DNA of 38,221 nt, taken from assembly GCA_002840935.1 (NCBI GenBank), contig PHDH01000009.1:1-38221 (forward strand), written 5' to 3'. Positions 22,756 to 31,769 of this stretch are shown one piece after another. The notes under the pieces are model-generated. The model was given only the letters and a program-made list of their open reading frames with translations, had not been told where the DNA came from and searched no databases. Numbering within the stretch: the first letter of the stretch is position 1; each line of letters starts with the position of its first letter. Made by a program: the position numbers and the translations under genes. The DNA comes from Bacteroidetes bacterium HGW-Bacteroidetes-21 (lineage in GTDB: Bacteria > Bacteroidota > Bacteroidia > Bacteroidales > GWA2-32-17).

Positions 22756-25185
22756 TTACACTACAGTTGCTTTCTTCATTTTACGAAACTCTCCAAAAAG
22801 AATTAAAAGTATCATTGCAAATAATATGACTGAACTTGCAAGAGAAACTTTTTCACCTAGGAAATAGGATGTAGGTTCAAATCTGAACTCAATTTCATGG
22901 TTTCCTTCGGGTATAATCATGGCACGAAGGACATAATTAACTCTGAAATAATTGGCGGGTTTCCCGTCGATAAATGCCAACCAGCCTTTGTCGTAGTATA
23001 TTTCAGAAAATACAGCCAGTCCGGTTTTTTGTGCTTTGGAGGTATAATTTAATTTTTCTGGGCTATAATGGGTTAATAAAATACTAGCTGTAGAATCGTT
23101 ATTTGGCTGATAGTTTTTCAGCTCTCCTTCAAATCGTTTGTCTACAATTGCTTCGTATTCGGGCTTGAACGTGTTTAGCGCCATTATTTCTGAATCAGCA
23201 TTGGCCACGATTCTAAAAGTGTCAACAAACCAAGCATTCCCTAATGCAAAGGGATTTTGTTGTGCTGTGGGTCCACCTTCTTTAGTAGGAACAATAAAAT
23301 ATTTTGTATTGAGCATATTAAGTACCGACATGTTTTTCTTGGCGATCTGATATTCAATTAGTTCTTGATATCTTTGCATTTTAGCGCCAGAATATCCGCC
23401 AATGGATTTATGATAATAAGAAGTGCTGGCATCGTTGAAAGAATTTACGGCCACATTAAAGACCCTGAAATTCGGATCTTTGTCTTCTAAAATCATTTTA
23501 TCAGCATTGGTAGGTGTAAATTCCTGTTTAACTTCCTTTTTTGTAATAAAATTATTGTTATTTACGTAACGTTTATCTACTGGCCATAAGTCAATAAGGA
23601 TAATTCCAGCAGCTATTGCAATGGCAAGGTTTGCTTTTATTTTTTTCTTCATAATGGCAAAAACAAGTCCGCCCATTAGTAAAATAAAAACCAGCGATCT
23701 AAAAGCATCTGAACGAAGCATAGACATTCGGTCTGCCGTTATTTCAGTGATGGGATAACCTGCTTCTTTTAAACGAGCGTCTTCGGGTGATGAAAAATCA
23801 AAAAATGAACTGCCAATCAATAGGATTAACAGAGTTAATCCGCCTAAAATGGATATACTTTTGATGAGTGCTTTTTTTACTTTTACGGGATCGAATTCCG
23901 ACTTTATTAGTTTGTCAAAGAAGATAATTGCGAGTAAAGGGACAGCAAATTCAACAATGACAAGTATCATAGATACAGCCCGAAATTTATTGTATCCTGG
24001 GGCATAATCAAGAAACAAATCTGTTAGTGGCATAAAATGTTTACCCCATGAAAGCAAAAGTGCGAGAATTGAAACAGAAAGCAGCCACCAACGCAGAGTT
24101 CCTTTTAATAGGAACATACCAAGCAGGAACAGTAATAATACAGAAGCTCCAAGGTAAACTGGCCCGCTGGTAAAGGGCTGGGATCCCCAATAGGTGGGTA
24201 TGCCGGCACATGCTTGTTTTGCCACATCGTGACCATAATTCTTGAAAAAATACTGGTAGGTTTCACTTTCCTTGTCCAATTTGGTAACTGAAGATCCGCC
24301 GCGAATATTTGGAATAAGTAAAGACATAGATTCTCCTATACCATAACTCCACGAAGTGGCATAATCCCTATCCAATCCAGTTGTTTTGTTTTCGCTGTCA
24401 AGGGTTAGTTCAGAATGTCCGCGGGTAGAATACTTGCCATATTCCCATGTTGTCCATAAATTTGTTGTATTGCATAAAACAGCCATGATAGCGCCAATGC
24501 AAAGTATAGCAAAGGTTTTTAGAAATAGTTTTATATGTTTTTTTACGAAAGCATTATATAGTTCAAAAGCACCAAAGAACAATACAATCATGAATGTGTA
24601 GTATGTAATTTGCAAGTGATTTACAAAGATTTGTAAGGTTAGAAAAACAGTCATAAGTGCTGTACCTAGGAGTACTTTTTTGTTAAAGGCGAGATATACA
24701 CCTCCAATAATCGGGGGCATATAAGCCAATGCAAATGCTTTTGTGATGTGACCGGGCTCTATTATAATAAAAAAGTAAGTTGAAAATGCATAGGCAATGC
24801 TTCCAACCATGCTGGTCCATGGATTAACGCCAAAAGCTAATAATGCCAGATAAAACCCTATCAGATAAAGAAAAACAAGGTTAACAGGTTTAAGGTTAAA
24901 TAAATTCAAGACCAAATGAGCATATCTAAAGATATTGGATTCTGGAGTGTGTGTGACAATGTAGGTTGGCATGCCACCAAAAAGACTGTTGGTCCATAAC
25001 GCAGCTCTGCCATTTTCATCTGCATAATCTAATGCCTCCTTGGCAGTTCCTTGATAATTTAACATGTCCGATTGACGGATTTTTTTCCCTTCTAGAACGG
25101 GAGAAAAGTAAATGAAAGATATTGTTAAAAAGACGACCACGGCAATAATGTGTGGCATGAGTTTGTTAATCAGACTTTTCTGCAT
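22756..25185 (-). CDS. YfhO-family polytopic membrane protein
   Basis: 809 residues, about a dozen hydrophobic helices: one at the N-terminus (HIIAVVVFLTISFIYFSPVL), a dense block to about residue 530, a soluble C-terminal part, and a final helix (ASSVILFAMILLILFGEF). Seen: DMLNYQGTAKEALDY and NSLFGGMPTYIV in the first loop and a C-terminal segment YSPEKLNYTSKAQKTGLAVFSEIYYDKGW, all typical of YfhO proteins (GT-C-like glycosyltransferase fold). In Gram-positive relatives this family adds sugars to teichoic acid; its role in Bacteroidota is not known. It has its own strong promoter and is followed by the RND operon on the same strand. Confidence 0.9.
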   Translation of the reverse strand: MQKSLINKLMPHIIAVVVFLTISFIYFSPVLEGKKIRQSDMLNYQGTAKEALDYADENGRAALWTNSLFGGMPTYIVTHTPESNIFRYAHLVLNLFNLKPVNLVFLYLIGFYLALLAFGVNPWTSMVGSIAYAFSTYFFIIIEPGHITKAFALAYMPPIIGGVYLAFNKKVLLGTALMTVFLTLQIFVNHLQITYYTFMIVLFFGAFELYNAFVKKHIKLFLKTFAILCIGAIMAVLCNTTNLWTTWEYGKYSTRGHSELTLDSENKTTGLDRDYATSWSYGIGESMSLLIPNIRGGSSVTKLDKESETYQYFFKNYGHDVAKQACAGIPTYWGSQPFTSGPVYLGASVLLLFLLGMFLLKGTLRWWLLSVSILALLLSWGKHFMPLTDLFLDYAPGYNKFRAVSMILVIVEFAVPLLAIIFFDKLIKSEFDPVKVKKALIKSISILGGLTLLILLIGSSFFDFSSPEDARLKEAGYPITEITADRMSMLRSDAFRSLVFILLMGGLVFAIMKKKIKANLAIAIAAGIILIDLWPVDKRYVNNNNFITKKEVKQEFTPTNADKMILEDKDPNFRVFNVAVNSFNDASTSYYHKSIGGYSGAKMQRYQELIEYQIAKKNMSVLNMLNTKYFIVPTKEGGPTAQQNPFALGNAWFVDTFRIVANADSEIMALNTFKPEYEAIVDKRFEGELKNYQPNNDSTASILLTHYSPEKLNYTSKAQKTGLAVFSEIYYDKGWLAFIDGKPANYFRVNYVLRAMIIPEGNHEIEFRFEPTSYFLGEKVSLASSVILFAMILLILFGEFRKMKKATVV

Positions 25186-25208
25186 TTTTTATTGTTTTTG
25201 AGTACAGC

Positions 25209-25239
25209 CAAAATTAAGCCCATTTTTTTCAATCTCAAA
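25209..25239 (-). promoter_or_regulatory. Consensus promoter of the yfhO-type gene
   Basis: Minus strand: -33 TTTG at 25236-25239 and -7 TAATTTTG at 25209-25216, 19 bases apart; start site predicted near 25202, about 17 bases before the ATG at 25185. The -33 element lies inside a 12-base palindrome (25235-25246). Confidence 0.72.
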
Positions 25240-25259
25240 ATTTTGAAAGCTTTATACAT

Positions 25260-25276
25260 ATCATTTTCAAAATGAT
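25260..25276. promoter_or_regulatory. 17-base palindrome between divergent yfhO and elbB promoters
   Basis: ATCATTTT and AAAATGAT flank a single C, a perfect 8-base inverted repeat. It lies upstream of the elbB -7 box and behind the yfhO promoter, a place where a dimeric regulator could bind. No regulator is identified. Confidence 0.4.
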
Positions 25277-25299
25277 TTATATTATTTAACTCTTTTTTA

Positions 25300-25307
25300 T
25301 AAGTTTG
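25300..25307 (+). promoter_or_regulatory. -7 box of elbB
   Basis: TAAGTTTG, a full TAnnTTTG match, 26 bases before the ATG at 25333. The position of a -33 element shows only TTTA. Confidence 0.55.
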
Positions 25308-25332
25308 TAGACAATATTAACGACTTATTATT

Positions 25333-25989
25333 ATGGCACATAAAAATGTTTTTGCAGTGGTACTTTCGGGTTGCGGGGTATACGATGGAGCTGAAATTCA
25401 GGAATCGATACTGGTAATGTATGCTATCGCTAAAATGGGTGCCGACTACGAAGTATTTGCACCGGATGTGCTTATGCATGATGTCGTAAATCATTTGACT
25501 AAGGTAAAAGAAAATGGTTCGCGAAACGTATTGACTGAATCAGCTCGTATTGCTCGTGGCAAAGTTCGACCTTTAACAGAATATAAGGCTTCGGCATATA
25601 GTGGAATTGTTTTTCCGGGTGGCTTTGGAGTAGTTAAAAATCTTTGCACTTATGCTTTTGATGGTGTCGATTGTAAAGTTCTTCCCGAAGTCGAAAAAGC
25701 TATTAAAGAAACAGCAAAACTTGGTAAGCCTATCGGTGCTTTGTGTATCTCTCCCGTCCTCATAGCAAAAGTTTTGGGGAATGTTACAATTACTATAGGT
25801 GACAACGAGGCTACAGTGGCAGATCTCGAAAAACTAGGGGGCAAGCATATGTTAACAACTCAAACGCAGGTAGTTGTTGATCCAGTCAATAAAATCGTGA
25901 CATCTCCCTGCTATATGCTCGAATCAACCATCGATCAAATAGGGGATGGTGCTATGAATGTGGTTCGCGAAATGGTTAAGATGCTGTAG
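25333..25989 (+). CDS. elbB: ElbB-type DJ-1/PfpI superfamily protein (glyoxalase-like)
   Basis: 218 residues. Seen: LSGCGVYDGAEIQESI near the N-terminus, FAPD, FPGGFGVVKNL (95-104) and the nucleophile elbow PIGALCISP with Cys138, in the order of E. coli ElbB (isoprenoid biosynthesis-associated protein with weak glyoxalase activity). DJ-1-fold proteins convert or repair glyoxals; the true substrate of ElbB is not settled. A single-gene transcript from its own promoter. The 3' end overlaps the convergent mfd gene by 14 bases, with no room for a separate terminator. Confidence 0.92.
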   Translation: MAHKNVFAVVLSGCGVYDGAEIQESILVMYAIAKMGADYEVFAPDVLMHDVVNHLTKVKENGSRNVLTESARIARGKVRPLTEYKASAYSGIVFPGGFGVVKNLCTYAFDGVDCKVLPEVEKAIKETAKLGKPIGALCISPVLIAKVLGNVTITIGDNEATVADLEKLGGKHMLTTQTQVVVDPVNKIVTSPCYMLESTIDQIGDGAMNVVREMVKML

Positions 25990-28900
25990 GTTCTTCAGCA
26001 GTGTTTATCTCAAATACGTAGTTGTATATATCCAACATTATTTTGCTTGCTCTTTCAATGCTTGGTACTTTGTCGATAGTAAGGCTTAGTTTCGATTTCG
26101 ACTCCTTAAGACCAGCGCCCATTTTATTTTGCATCAACCATTCGAGGATACGTTTATACGCATTGGTAGAATAATATGATGATTCCATGTCGCCAATAAA
26201 GTAGGCTATCATTTTCCTATTTTTAAGAATAAGCCTTTCGAATCCTGCCTGTATGGCATATTTTCGTAATATCCCTACATTTAATAGTTTTAATGTTTCT
26301 ATAGGGATTTTCCCATAAACATCTGTCAATTCAGTTTTTATTTTTTCAATTTGTGCTTCATCTTCAATTCCAGAAATCTCCCGGTAAAGTTTTAAACGCT
26401 CTGTCATACTTTCTACATAATCTTCGGGAATAAACAATTCAAGATCCGTTTCAATAGAACACTCTGTGGCTTTCACTAGTTCGGGCACTTTATTTTTGCT
26501 TTCAGGTTCCATCAGCCGGCCTTTAAAATCCGATTCTTTTAGCTCACTAATGGCTTCATTTAGTATTTTTCTATAGGTCTCAAAACCGATGTCGGCAATA
26601 TAGCCACTTTGCTCACCTCCCAACAAGTTTCCAGCTCCGCGAATATCCAGATCCTGCATTGCAATATTAAAGCCACTTCCTAGTTCGCTGAATGTTTCTA
26701 TTGCCTTTAGCCTTCTTCGCGCATCGTCTGATAGCATGGCTGGATTAGGCGTTAATAAATAGCAAAAGGCTTTTTTGTTCGATCTTCCTACTCTTCCGCG
26801 TAATTGATGGAGATCGCTTAGTCCGTAATTTTGGGCATCATTAATTATTATGGTATTGGCATTTGGAATGTCTAGTCCGTTTTCAATAATAGTCGTGGCA
26901 ATAAGAATATCATAAGAACCATCAATAAAACTGAGCATGGTTTCTTCCAGTTCTCCGGGTTTCATTTGACCATGACCTATAATGATGCGCGCATAAGGAC
27001 AAAGCTTAAGCAGCATTATTTTAATTTTGGCAATATTCTGAACTCGGTTGTGGACGAAAAAAACCTGACCGCCTCTTTCAATCTCTTTGTCAACCGCAGC
27101 TTTAATAACTTCTTCGTTAAAAGTGTGGATTTCAGTAACCATAGGTTGCCGGTTGGGGGGCGGGGTGTTTAATATGGATAAATCACGGGCTCCCATGAGT
27201 GAAAATTGTAAAGTTCGCGGAATTGGAGTTGCTGTCAATGTAAGAGTGTCTACGTTCACTCTCAAGGTACGAAGTTTTTCTTTGGCGGCCACCCCAAATT
27301 TTTGCTCTTCGTCAATAACAAGAAGTCCCAAGTCTTTAAAACGAATTTCTTTGCCTAGAATTTTATGAGTCCCTATGATAATGTCTGTTTTTCCTTCTTC
27401 TAGTTTTTTAATAGCAGCTTTTTGTTCCGAAGCAGATCTTAGCCGGCTTACATGATCAATTGAGCAAGGGAAATTTCTTAAGCGGTCGGAGAAGGTATAG
27501 AAATGTTGTAGTGCAAGTATAGTTGTTGGGACTAAAATAGCCACTTGTTTATTGTCTGCCACAGCTTTAAATGCAGCTCTTACAGCTAATTCAGTTTTGC
27601 CAAATCCCACATCTCCGCATATCAGACGATCCATGGGAATGTCGCTTTCCATATCTCTTTTGATATCGGTTGTGGCTTTTACTTGATCTGCCGTATCTTC
27701 ATAAATAAACGAGGCTTCCAGTTCGTTTTGCATATAGGAATCGGGCTGAAAGGCAAATCCTTTTTGTTCAAGACGCAAAGCGTAAAGATTAATCAAATCG
27801 CGGGCAATATCTTTGATTCTGCTTTTTGTCCGGCTTTTTAACTGCTGCCAGGCGCCAGTTCCCAGTTTGTTTAACTTTGGGGAGGTGGCTTCACCGCTTT
27901 TGTATTTGGAAATTTTATGCAGATTGTGAAGACTTACATAAAGAACATCATTGTCTTTATAAACCAGTTTAATCTGTTCTATTAGTTTTCCGTTGATTTC
28001 AGATTTTTCGAGACCAGCAAAAACGCCTATTCCATGATCTATATGTACAATATAGTCGCCTGGATTTAATGATAAGAACTCATGCAGCGTTATGGCTTCT
28101 TTTTTAGCAAAATCGCTTCTTATTTTGTATCGGTGATAGCGTTCAAATATTTGATGATCGCAATAAATAGCTGTGAGGGTATCGTGATCGATAAATCCTT
28201 CATGTAGAGCTATGGGAAGGTGAGTAAACAGTTGTTGAAACCCGAGGTCTTCAAAAATGGAGTTAAGTCGACTGGCCTGAACTTGGTTTTCTGCCAGAAG
28301 GAATACTTTATACCCTTTTTCCTTTTTTTCGGCCAGTTCGGAAGCAAGTAAATCAAATTTCTTATTAAAAAGAGGCTGACTGCTAGTGTTAAATTCAATG
28401 ATTTGTTTGCAGGTAAAAAGGGGAATCTGACTAAAATCAAGAATTGAAAATTGCTCTATCGTTTTAATACAGTCGTCCCAGCTAAAAAATATGGGAAGGT
28501 GGTCTTCTGTCGTTTCGCCATATATTTTTCGGCGTATACGAGGTTCATCTGAGAAATTATTAAGGTTGTGCCCGGATGTTTCAGAATCCACCATAAATAT
28601 AATGGTTTCTTCCGGATAAAACGACATGAGGGAAGTTTCAATAAATTGGGGGCAGGTAATTTGAAAGTCAGGCGTTATTACAATCGATTCGAGGGTAGAT
28701 ATACTAAGTTGCGATTCGATATCGAAAAAACGAATACTTTCTACTTCATCCCCAAAAAAGTCAATACGGACAGGTTTCTCATTTGAAAACGAAAATATAT
28801 CGACAATACTCCCTCTGCGTGAAAACTGACCAGGCACAGTTACAAAGTCAGTATATTCGAACTGATATTCAAACAAAACTTCTTCAAGAAATGCCGATGA

Positions 28901-29359
28901 TATTTTTTCGCCTTTACGAATGCAAATCGACTGTTCTTCCATTTGCAAAGGTGAAATCACTTTTTCTGCAAAAGCTTCTATATAGGTAATGAGAATGGTG
29001 GGCGACTTGTCTGTTTTTAATCCCGAAATAACTTCCGTTCTTTGAACCAATTGGTGATTGTCTGCTTCGTAGTTTGTCAGTTTTTTCCGGAACGACGAAG
29101 GGAAGAACATTATTTTATCAGCTCCGAATAGCCCCGAAAGGTCGTTGTGAAAATAAGCAGCAGATTCTTTATCTTTAAAAAGACATACTATCGGGGTCTT
29201 TGTCTTTGAAAATAACGCCGAAACCAGTAATGATTGTGATGATCCGGCTAACCCTTTAAGATGTATTTTTGTTTTAGGACTGGCTTGTATTGCAACACAG
29301 ATATCTTCTGTAGATTTGTGGCTGAGCCATGTGCTGATTAATTCTTCTGTAAAAGACAA
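25976..29359 (-). CDS. mfd: Transcription-repair coupling factor Mfd
   Basis: Removes RNA polymerase stalled at DNA damage and recruits UvrA. 1127 residues, full length. Seen in order: UvrB-like N-terminal module (PGQFSRRGSIVDIFSF near 175), RNA-polymerase-interacting CarD-like domain (GDYIVHIDHGIGVFAGLEK near 430), translocase motor with Walker A GDVGFGKTEL (about 580), DEEQ box (about 685), TATPIPRTL, QLRGRVGRSNKKAF, and the C-terminal TRCF domain (about 970-1060). No ATG exists before residue ~80: the frame opens at TTG (29359), preceded in frame by a stop, and the -7 box at 29376-29383 lies just upstream, so TTG is the likely start. Confidence 0.95.
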   Translation of the reverse strand: MSFTEELISTWLSHKSTEDICVAIQASPKTKIHLKGLAGSSQSLLVSALFSKTKTPIVCLFKDKESAAYFHNDLSGLFGADKIMFFPSSFRKKLTNYEADNHQLVQRTEVISGLKTDKSPTILITYIEAFAEKVISPLQMEEQSICIRKGEKISSAFLEEVLFEYQFEYTDFVTVPGQFSRRGSIVDIFSFSNEKPVRIDFFGDEVESIRFFDIESQLSISTLESIVITPDFQITCPQFIETSLMSFYPEETIIFMVDSETSGHNLNNFSDEPRIRRKIYGETTEDHLPIFFSWDDCIKTIEQFSILDFSQIPLFTCKQIIEFNTSSQPLFNKKFDLLASELAEKKEKGYKVFLLAENQVQASRLNSIFEDLGFQQLFTHLPIALHEGFIDHDTLTAIYCDHQIFERYHRYKIRSDFAKKEAITLHEFLSLNPGDYIVHIDHGIGVFAGLEKSEINGKLIEQIKLVYKDNDVLYVSLHNLHKISKYKSGEATSPKLNKLGTGAWQQLKSRTKSRIKDIARDLINLYALRLEQKGFAFQPDSYMQNELEASFIYEDTADQVKATTDIKRDMESDIPMDRLICGDVGFGKTELAVRAAFKAVADNKQVAILVPTTILALQHFYTFSDRLRNFPCSIDHVSRLRSASEQKAAIKKLEEGKTDIIIGTHKILGKEIRFKDLGLLVIDEEQKFGVAAKEKLRTLRVNVDTLTLTATPIPRTLQFSLMGARDLSILNTPPPNRQPMVTEIHTFNEEVIKAAVDKEIERGGQVFFVHNRVQNIAKIKIMLLKLCPYARIIIGHGQMKPGELEETMLSFIDGSYDILIATTIIENGLDIPNANTIIINDAQNYGLSDLHQLRGRVGRSNKKAFCYLLTPNPAMLSDDARRRLKAIETFSELGSGFNIAMQDLDIRGAGNLLGGEQSGYIADIGFETYRKILNEAISELKESDFKGRLMEPESKNKVPELVKATECSIETDLELFIPEDYVESMTERLKLYREISGIEDEAQIEKIKTELTDVYGKIPIETLKLLNVGILRKYAIQAGFERLILKNRKMIAYFIGDMESSYYSTNAYKRILEWLMQNKMGAGLKESKSKLSLTIDKVPSIERASKIMLDIYNYVFEINTAEEPTAS

Positions 29360-29375
29360 AGTAAATGTTTTTTTG

Positions 29376-29383
29376 CAAAATTA
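29376..29383 (-). promoter_or_regulatory. -7 box of mfd
   Basis: Minus strand TAATTTTG, full match, 17 bases before the TTG start, supporting that start. A possible TTTG -33 sits at 29406-29409 but with a long 22-base spacer. Confidence 0.45.
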
Positions 29384-29427
29384 ACAGGAAATTGCGAATT
29401 GGTCTCAAAAGGAAGTAAGTTCTCTGC

Positions 29428-29435
29428 TATTTTTG
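29428..29435 (+). promoter_or_regulatory. Possible -7 box upstream of comF
   Basis: TATTTTTG matches TAnnTTTG but would give a leader of about 155 bases before comF. A second, weaker TATATTTA occurs nearer (about 29535). The rest of the 238-base gap shows nothing convincing. Confidence 0.3.
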
Positions 29436-29597
29436 TAGAATTAGAAATTATGCATACCAATTGTCGTACAATTTACCATAAACTTGCAAGTATTTTTTTT
29501 ACAATGATTTGTTTAAGGCAAATACAAAAATATTATATTTACTCTGTAATATTAACAAAGGATTTCGGTTTAAATTCAGAAAACAAATTTCGTTAAT

Positions 29598-30290
29598 ATG
29601 AAGTTAGTCAAGTATTTTACGGATTTTTTCAACTTGTTTTACCCCGAACAGTGTGCAGCATGTCGCGGAAAGCTATTAAGACAAGAGAAGGTAATTTGCA
29701 CTAATTGTCTTTTAGATATGCCCACAACGGGATATCAGCCGGGTATTGAAAACCCTGTTTCTCAACTTTTTTGGGGTAGGGTAAATATTGAAGGGGCTTG
29801 TTCTTATTTTCATTTTCGAAAACTTTCAAAATACCAGCATTTGTTACATCAACTAAAATATAACGGACGTAAAGATGTTGGAGTCGAATTGGGGAGACAA
29901 TTTGGTTATATTATTGGAAAAAGCTTACACGAGCAAAAGGTATCTGTCATTATTCCCGTACCATTGCATCCAAAACGTGAGCGTAAAAGAGGTTATAACC
30001 AATCGACCATGATTGCTGAGGGCATTTCTGTCGCAACAAATATTCCTGTAGATGAGACAAGTGTCAGGCGTGTGGTTTCGACAACTACTCAGACTAAAAA
30101 GACAAGATTAGAACGATGGCAAAATGTGGAAAATATTTTCGACATAACCAATGGACAACTTCTTTCAAACAAGCACATTCTGCTTATTGATGATGTTGTG
30201 ACAACAGGTGCTACCCTGGAGGCATGTGCTCAAGCCTTACTCCGAATCGACGGAGTAAAAGTCAGTATAGCTACCTTAGCTCAGGCTTAG
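29598..30290 (+). CDS. ComF-family protein (phosphoribosyltransferase-like)
   Basis: 230 residues. Seen: N-terminal zinc-binding set C19, C22, C34, C37 (CAAC ... CTNC), a middle region with LKYNGRKDVGVELG, PVPLHPKRERKRGYNQS, and a PRPP-binding loop LLIDDVVTTGAT (about 196-207). ComF is a component of DNA uptake in competent bacteria, where it interacts with PriA or ComFA; many non-competent bacteria also carry it. No other competence genes are in the window. The stop overlaps the convergent small gene by 4 bases. Confidence 0.93.
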   Translation: MKLVKYFTDFFNLFYPEQCAACRGKLLRQEKVICTNCLLDMPTTGYQPGIENPVSQLFWGRVNIEGACSYFHFRKLSKYQHLLHQLKYNGRKDVGVELGRQFGYIIGKSLHEQKVSVIIPVPLHPKRERKRGYNQSTMIAEGISVATNIPVDETSVRRVVSTTTQTKKTRLERWQNVENIFDITNGQLLSNKHILLIDDVVTTGATLEACAQALLRIDGVKVSIATLAQA

Positions 30291-30493
30291 TCGATGAACC
30301 TTTTGTTTTCAAAAGCCTGATTTATAATGTCGGGATATTGATTGCCGTATTTATCCTGACACCAATTATACAGGTCTTTTACTTCCTCGTCCTCTTCCCC
30401 AAGCCAAATGACAAGTTTTTTTAATTCCTTGTTGAACAGATAGCGGTCAAAACTGACCTTTTCCAAAATTGTTTTTGAAAAGTCTAACGTCAT
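30287..30493 (-). CDS. Small conserved-looking protein of 68 residues
   Basis: Seen: FSKTILEKVSFDRYLFNKELKKL, a helical stretch, then GEEDEEVKDLYNWCQDKY. I recall similar short proteins in Bacteroidota with the pattern ILEKVSFD-x-x-LF-x-KEL and a C-terminal WC, but no function. Net acidic, one cysteine, no signal peptide, so cytoplasmic. The 4-base tail-to-tail overlap with comF and codon usage like its neighbours argue it is real. Moderate confidence. Confidence 0.65.
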   Translation of the reverse strand: MTLDFSKTILEKVSFDRYLFNKELKKLVIWLGEEDEEVKDLYNWCQDKYGNQYPDIINQAFENKRFID

Positions 30494-30635
30494 TATTTTA
30501 TGTTTTTATACTTCTTATATATATACGCAAGAGATTCAATTTTGTTTCTGAACTAAAAACTGTTTTTTAGCATTTATTCATTCTGGAATTAACATTTATT
30601 TAAATATAATTAAACTGTATAAGCATATAAAGCTC

Positions 30636-30643
30636 TAATTTTG
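30636..30643 (+). promoter_or_regulatory. -7 box of the peroxiredoxin gene
   Basis: TAATTTTG, full match, 24 bases before the ATG at 30668. The 174-base gap upstream is very AT-rich, with no clear OxyR-like palindrome. Confidence 0.5.
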
Positions 30644-30667
30644 ATATAAATTTTAAAAAAATGAATT

Positions 30668-31300
30668 ATGTCAGTATTAGTTGGAAAAAAAGCGCCGGGA
30701 TTCAATGCTAAAGCAGTAATAAATGGGAATGAAATTATGGAAAACTTTTCGTTGAATCAGTATTTAGGTAAAAAGCATGTAGTATTTTATTTTTATCCTG
30801 CCGATTTTACCTTTGTTTGTCCTACAGAAATTATTGCTTTTCAGAATAGAATAAAAGAGTTTGAAGATAGGAATGTTCAGGTCGTAGGTTGTTCTACAGA
30901 TTCTGAGTTTTCTCATTGGAAATGGTTGCAAACCGAGCAAAGAGAAGGCGGAATAAAAGGAGTTGCCTATCCTTTGGTAGCAGACAGTGCTAAAACAATT
31001 GCAGAAAATTATGGTGTAATGGCAGGTCATTACGAATATGATGAAGAAGGTAATGCTTCTTTTTCAGGAGAACCTGTGGCTTACCGAGGGTTGTTCTTAA
31101 TTGATAAGGAAGGAATTGTTCGTCATCAGGTGGTAAATGATTTACCTTTAGGCAGAAGTGTTGATGAAACCTTACGTATGGTTGATGCTTTACAATTTTT
31201 CGAAGAAAACGGAGAAGTCTGTCCTGCCAACTGGCATCGTGGCGAAGAAGCTATGAAGCCGACTCAGGAGGGGGTTTCAAGTTATCTGGGAAAACATTAA
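30668..31300 (+). CDS. Typical 2-Cys peroxiredoxin (AhpC/Prx1 type)
   Basis: Reduces H2O2 and organic peroxides. Seen: PADFTFVCPTEIIAFQ with peroxidatic Cys51, GVAYPLVADSAKTIAENYGV, and resolving Cys185 in VCPANWHRGEEAMKPT, with a short C-terminal extension SSYLGKH. 210 residues. It lies alone with its own promoter and ends at a shared bidirectional terminator. The reductant (AhpF or thioredoxin system) is not in the window; the thioredoxin-like fusion at 35394-36332 is not clearly linked. Confidence 0.94.
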   Translation: MSVLVGKKAPGFNAKAVINGNEIMENFSLNQYLGKKHVVFYFYPADFTFVCPTEIIAFQNRIKEFEDRNVQVVGCSTDSEFSHWKWLQTEQREGGIKGVAYPLVADSAKTIAENYGVMAGHYEYDEEGNASFSGEPVAYRGLFLIDKEGIVRHQVVNDLPLGRSVDETLRMVDALQFFEENGEVCPANWHRGEEAMKPTQEGVSSYLGKH

Positions 31301-31318
31301 AAGAAAAGTATTTAAAAC

Positions 31319-31347
31319 AAAAAAAGCCGGTTAAACCGACTTTTTTT
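31319..31347. terminator. Bidirectional terminator between peroxiredoxin and siaC
   Basis: A7-G-C-CGGTT and AACCG-A-CT7 form a long hairpin with one mismatch and the tightest of loops; A and T runs on both sides let it work in both directions. It serves the converging peroxiredoxin and siaC genes. Confidence 0.8.
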
Positions 31348-31364
31348 GTTTTCGAAATTCAATA

Positions 31365-31745
31365 TTATTCTTCTACTTCAATCATTTTGAAGGGAACTTT
31401 TACGATAGACTGATAGTCTTCGCCTGCTTCCAGCATATCTTCATCATCTTCTTCATAATACCAATTGATGATAACTTCGTGACCAGCTTTAACGATGGTT
31501 TCAAGTTTTTTAAATACATCCAGAATACATTTTGATGAACTGGTGTTAAAATACTCCAACTGTACATGTACATCAGTTAATTTCTGGGGAGCTGCTCCGT
31601 ACTCTTCAAGCCATTCTACTAATGGTTTATAAAATTCTATGGAGTTTTCTGGTATCGATCTGCCTTTAATTTCAATCTTTCCGGTTTCAGCTTCGAACTT
31701 AACCATTGGGGTTTTTGGGGTTCCTTCAATTGTTAAAGTTTTCAT
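31365..31745 (-). CDS. SiaC-family regulatory phosphoprotein (DUF1987)
   Basis: 126 residues. Seen: TIEGTPKTPMVKFEAETGKIEIKGRSIPENSIEFYKP-type opening (strands plus the PEN motif), VHVQLEYFNTSSSKCILDVF, and an acidic tail segment WYYEEDDEDM. DUF1987 proteins correspond to Pseudomonas aeruginosa SiaC, which is phosphorylated by SiaB on Thr68; here Thr68 falls exactly within the NTSSSK motif. Unphosphorylated SiaC activates the diguanylate cyclase SiaD in Pseudomonas; the partner here is not visible. The gene follows siaB after 24 bases. Family call strong; output unknown. Confidence 0.87.
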   Translation of the reverse strand: MKTLTIEGTPKTPMVKFEAETGKIEIKGRSIPENSIEFYKPLVEWLEEYGAAPQKLTDVHVQLEYFNTSSSKCILDVFKKLETIVKAGHEVIINWYYEEDDEDMLEAGEDYQSIVKVPFKMIEVEE

Positions 31746-31769
31746 GGTTTCAATTTTTTGTAAATATAG

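Noticed and set aside
29449-29596. 49-codon frame before comF with a -7 box upstream
   Set aside because: Residue composition is not protein-like and it ends one base before comF; more likely leader DNA, though a leader peptide cannot be excluded.
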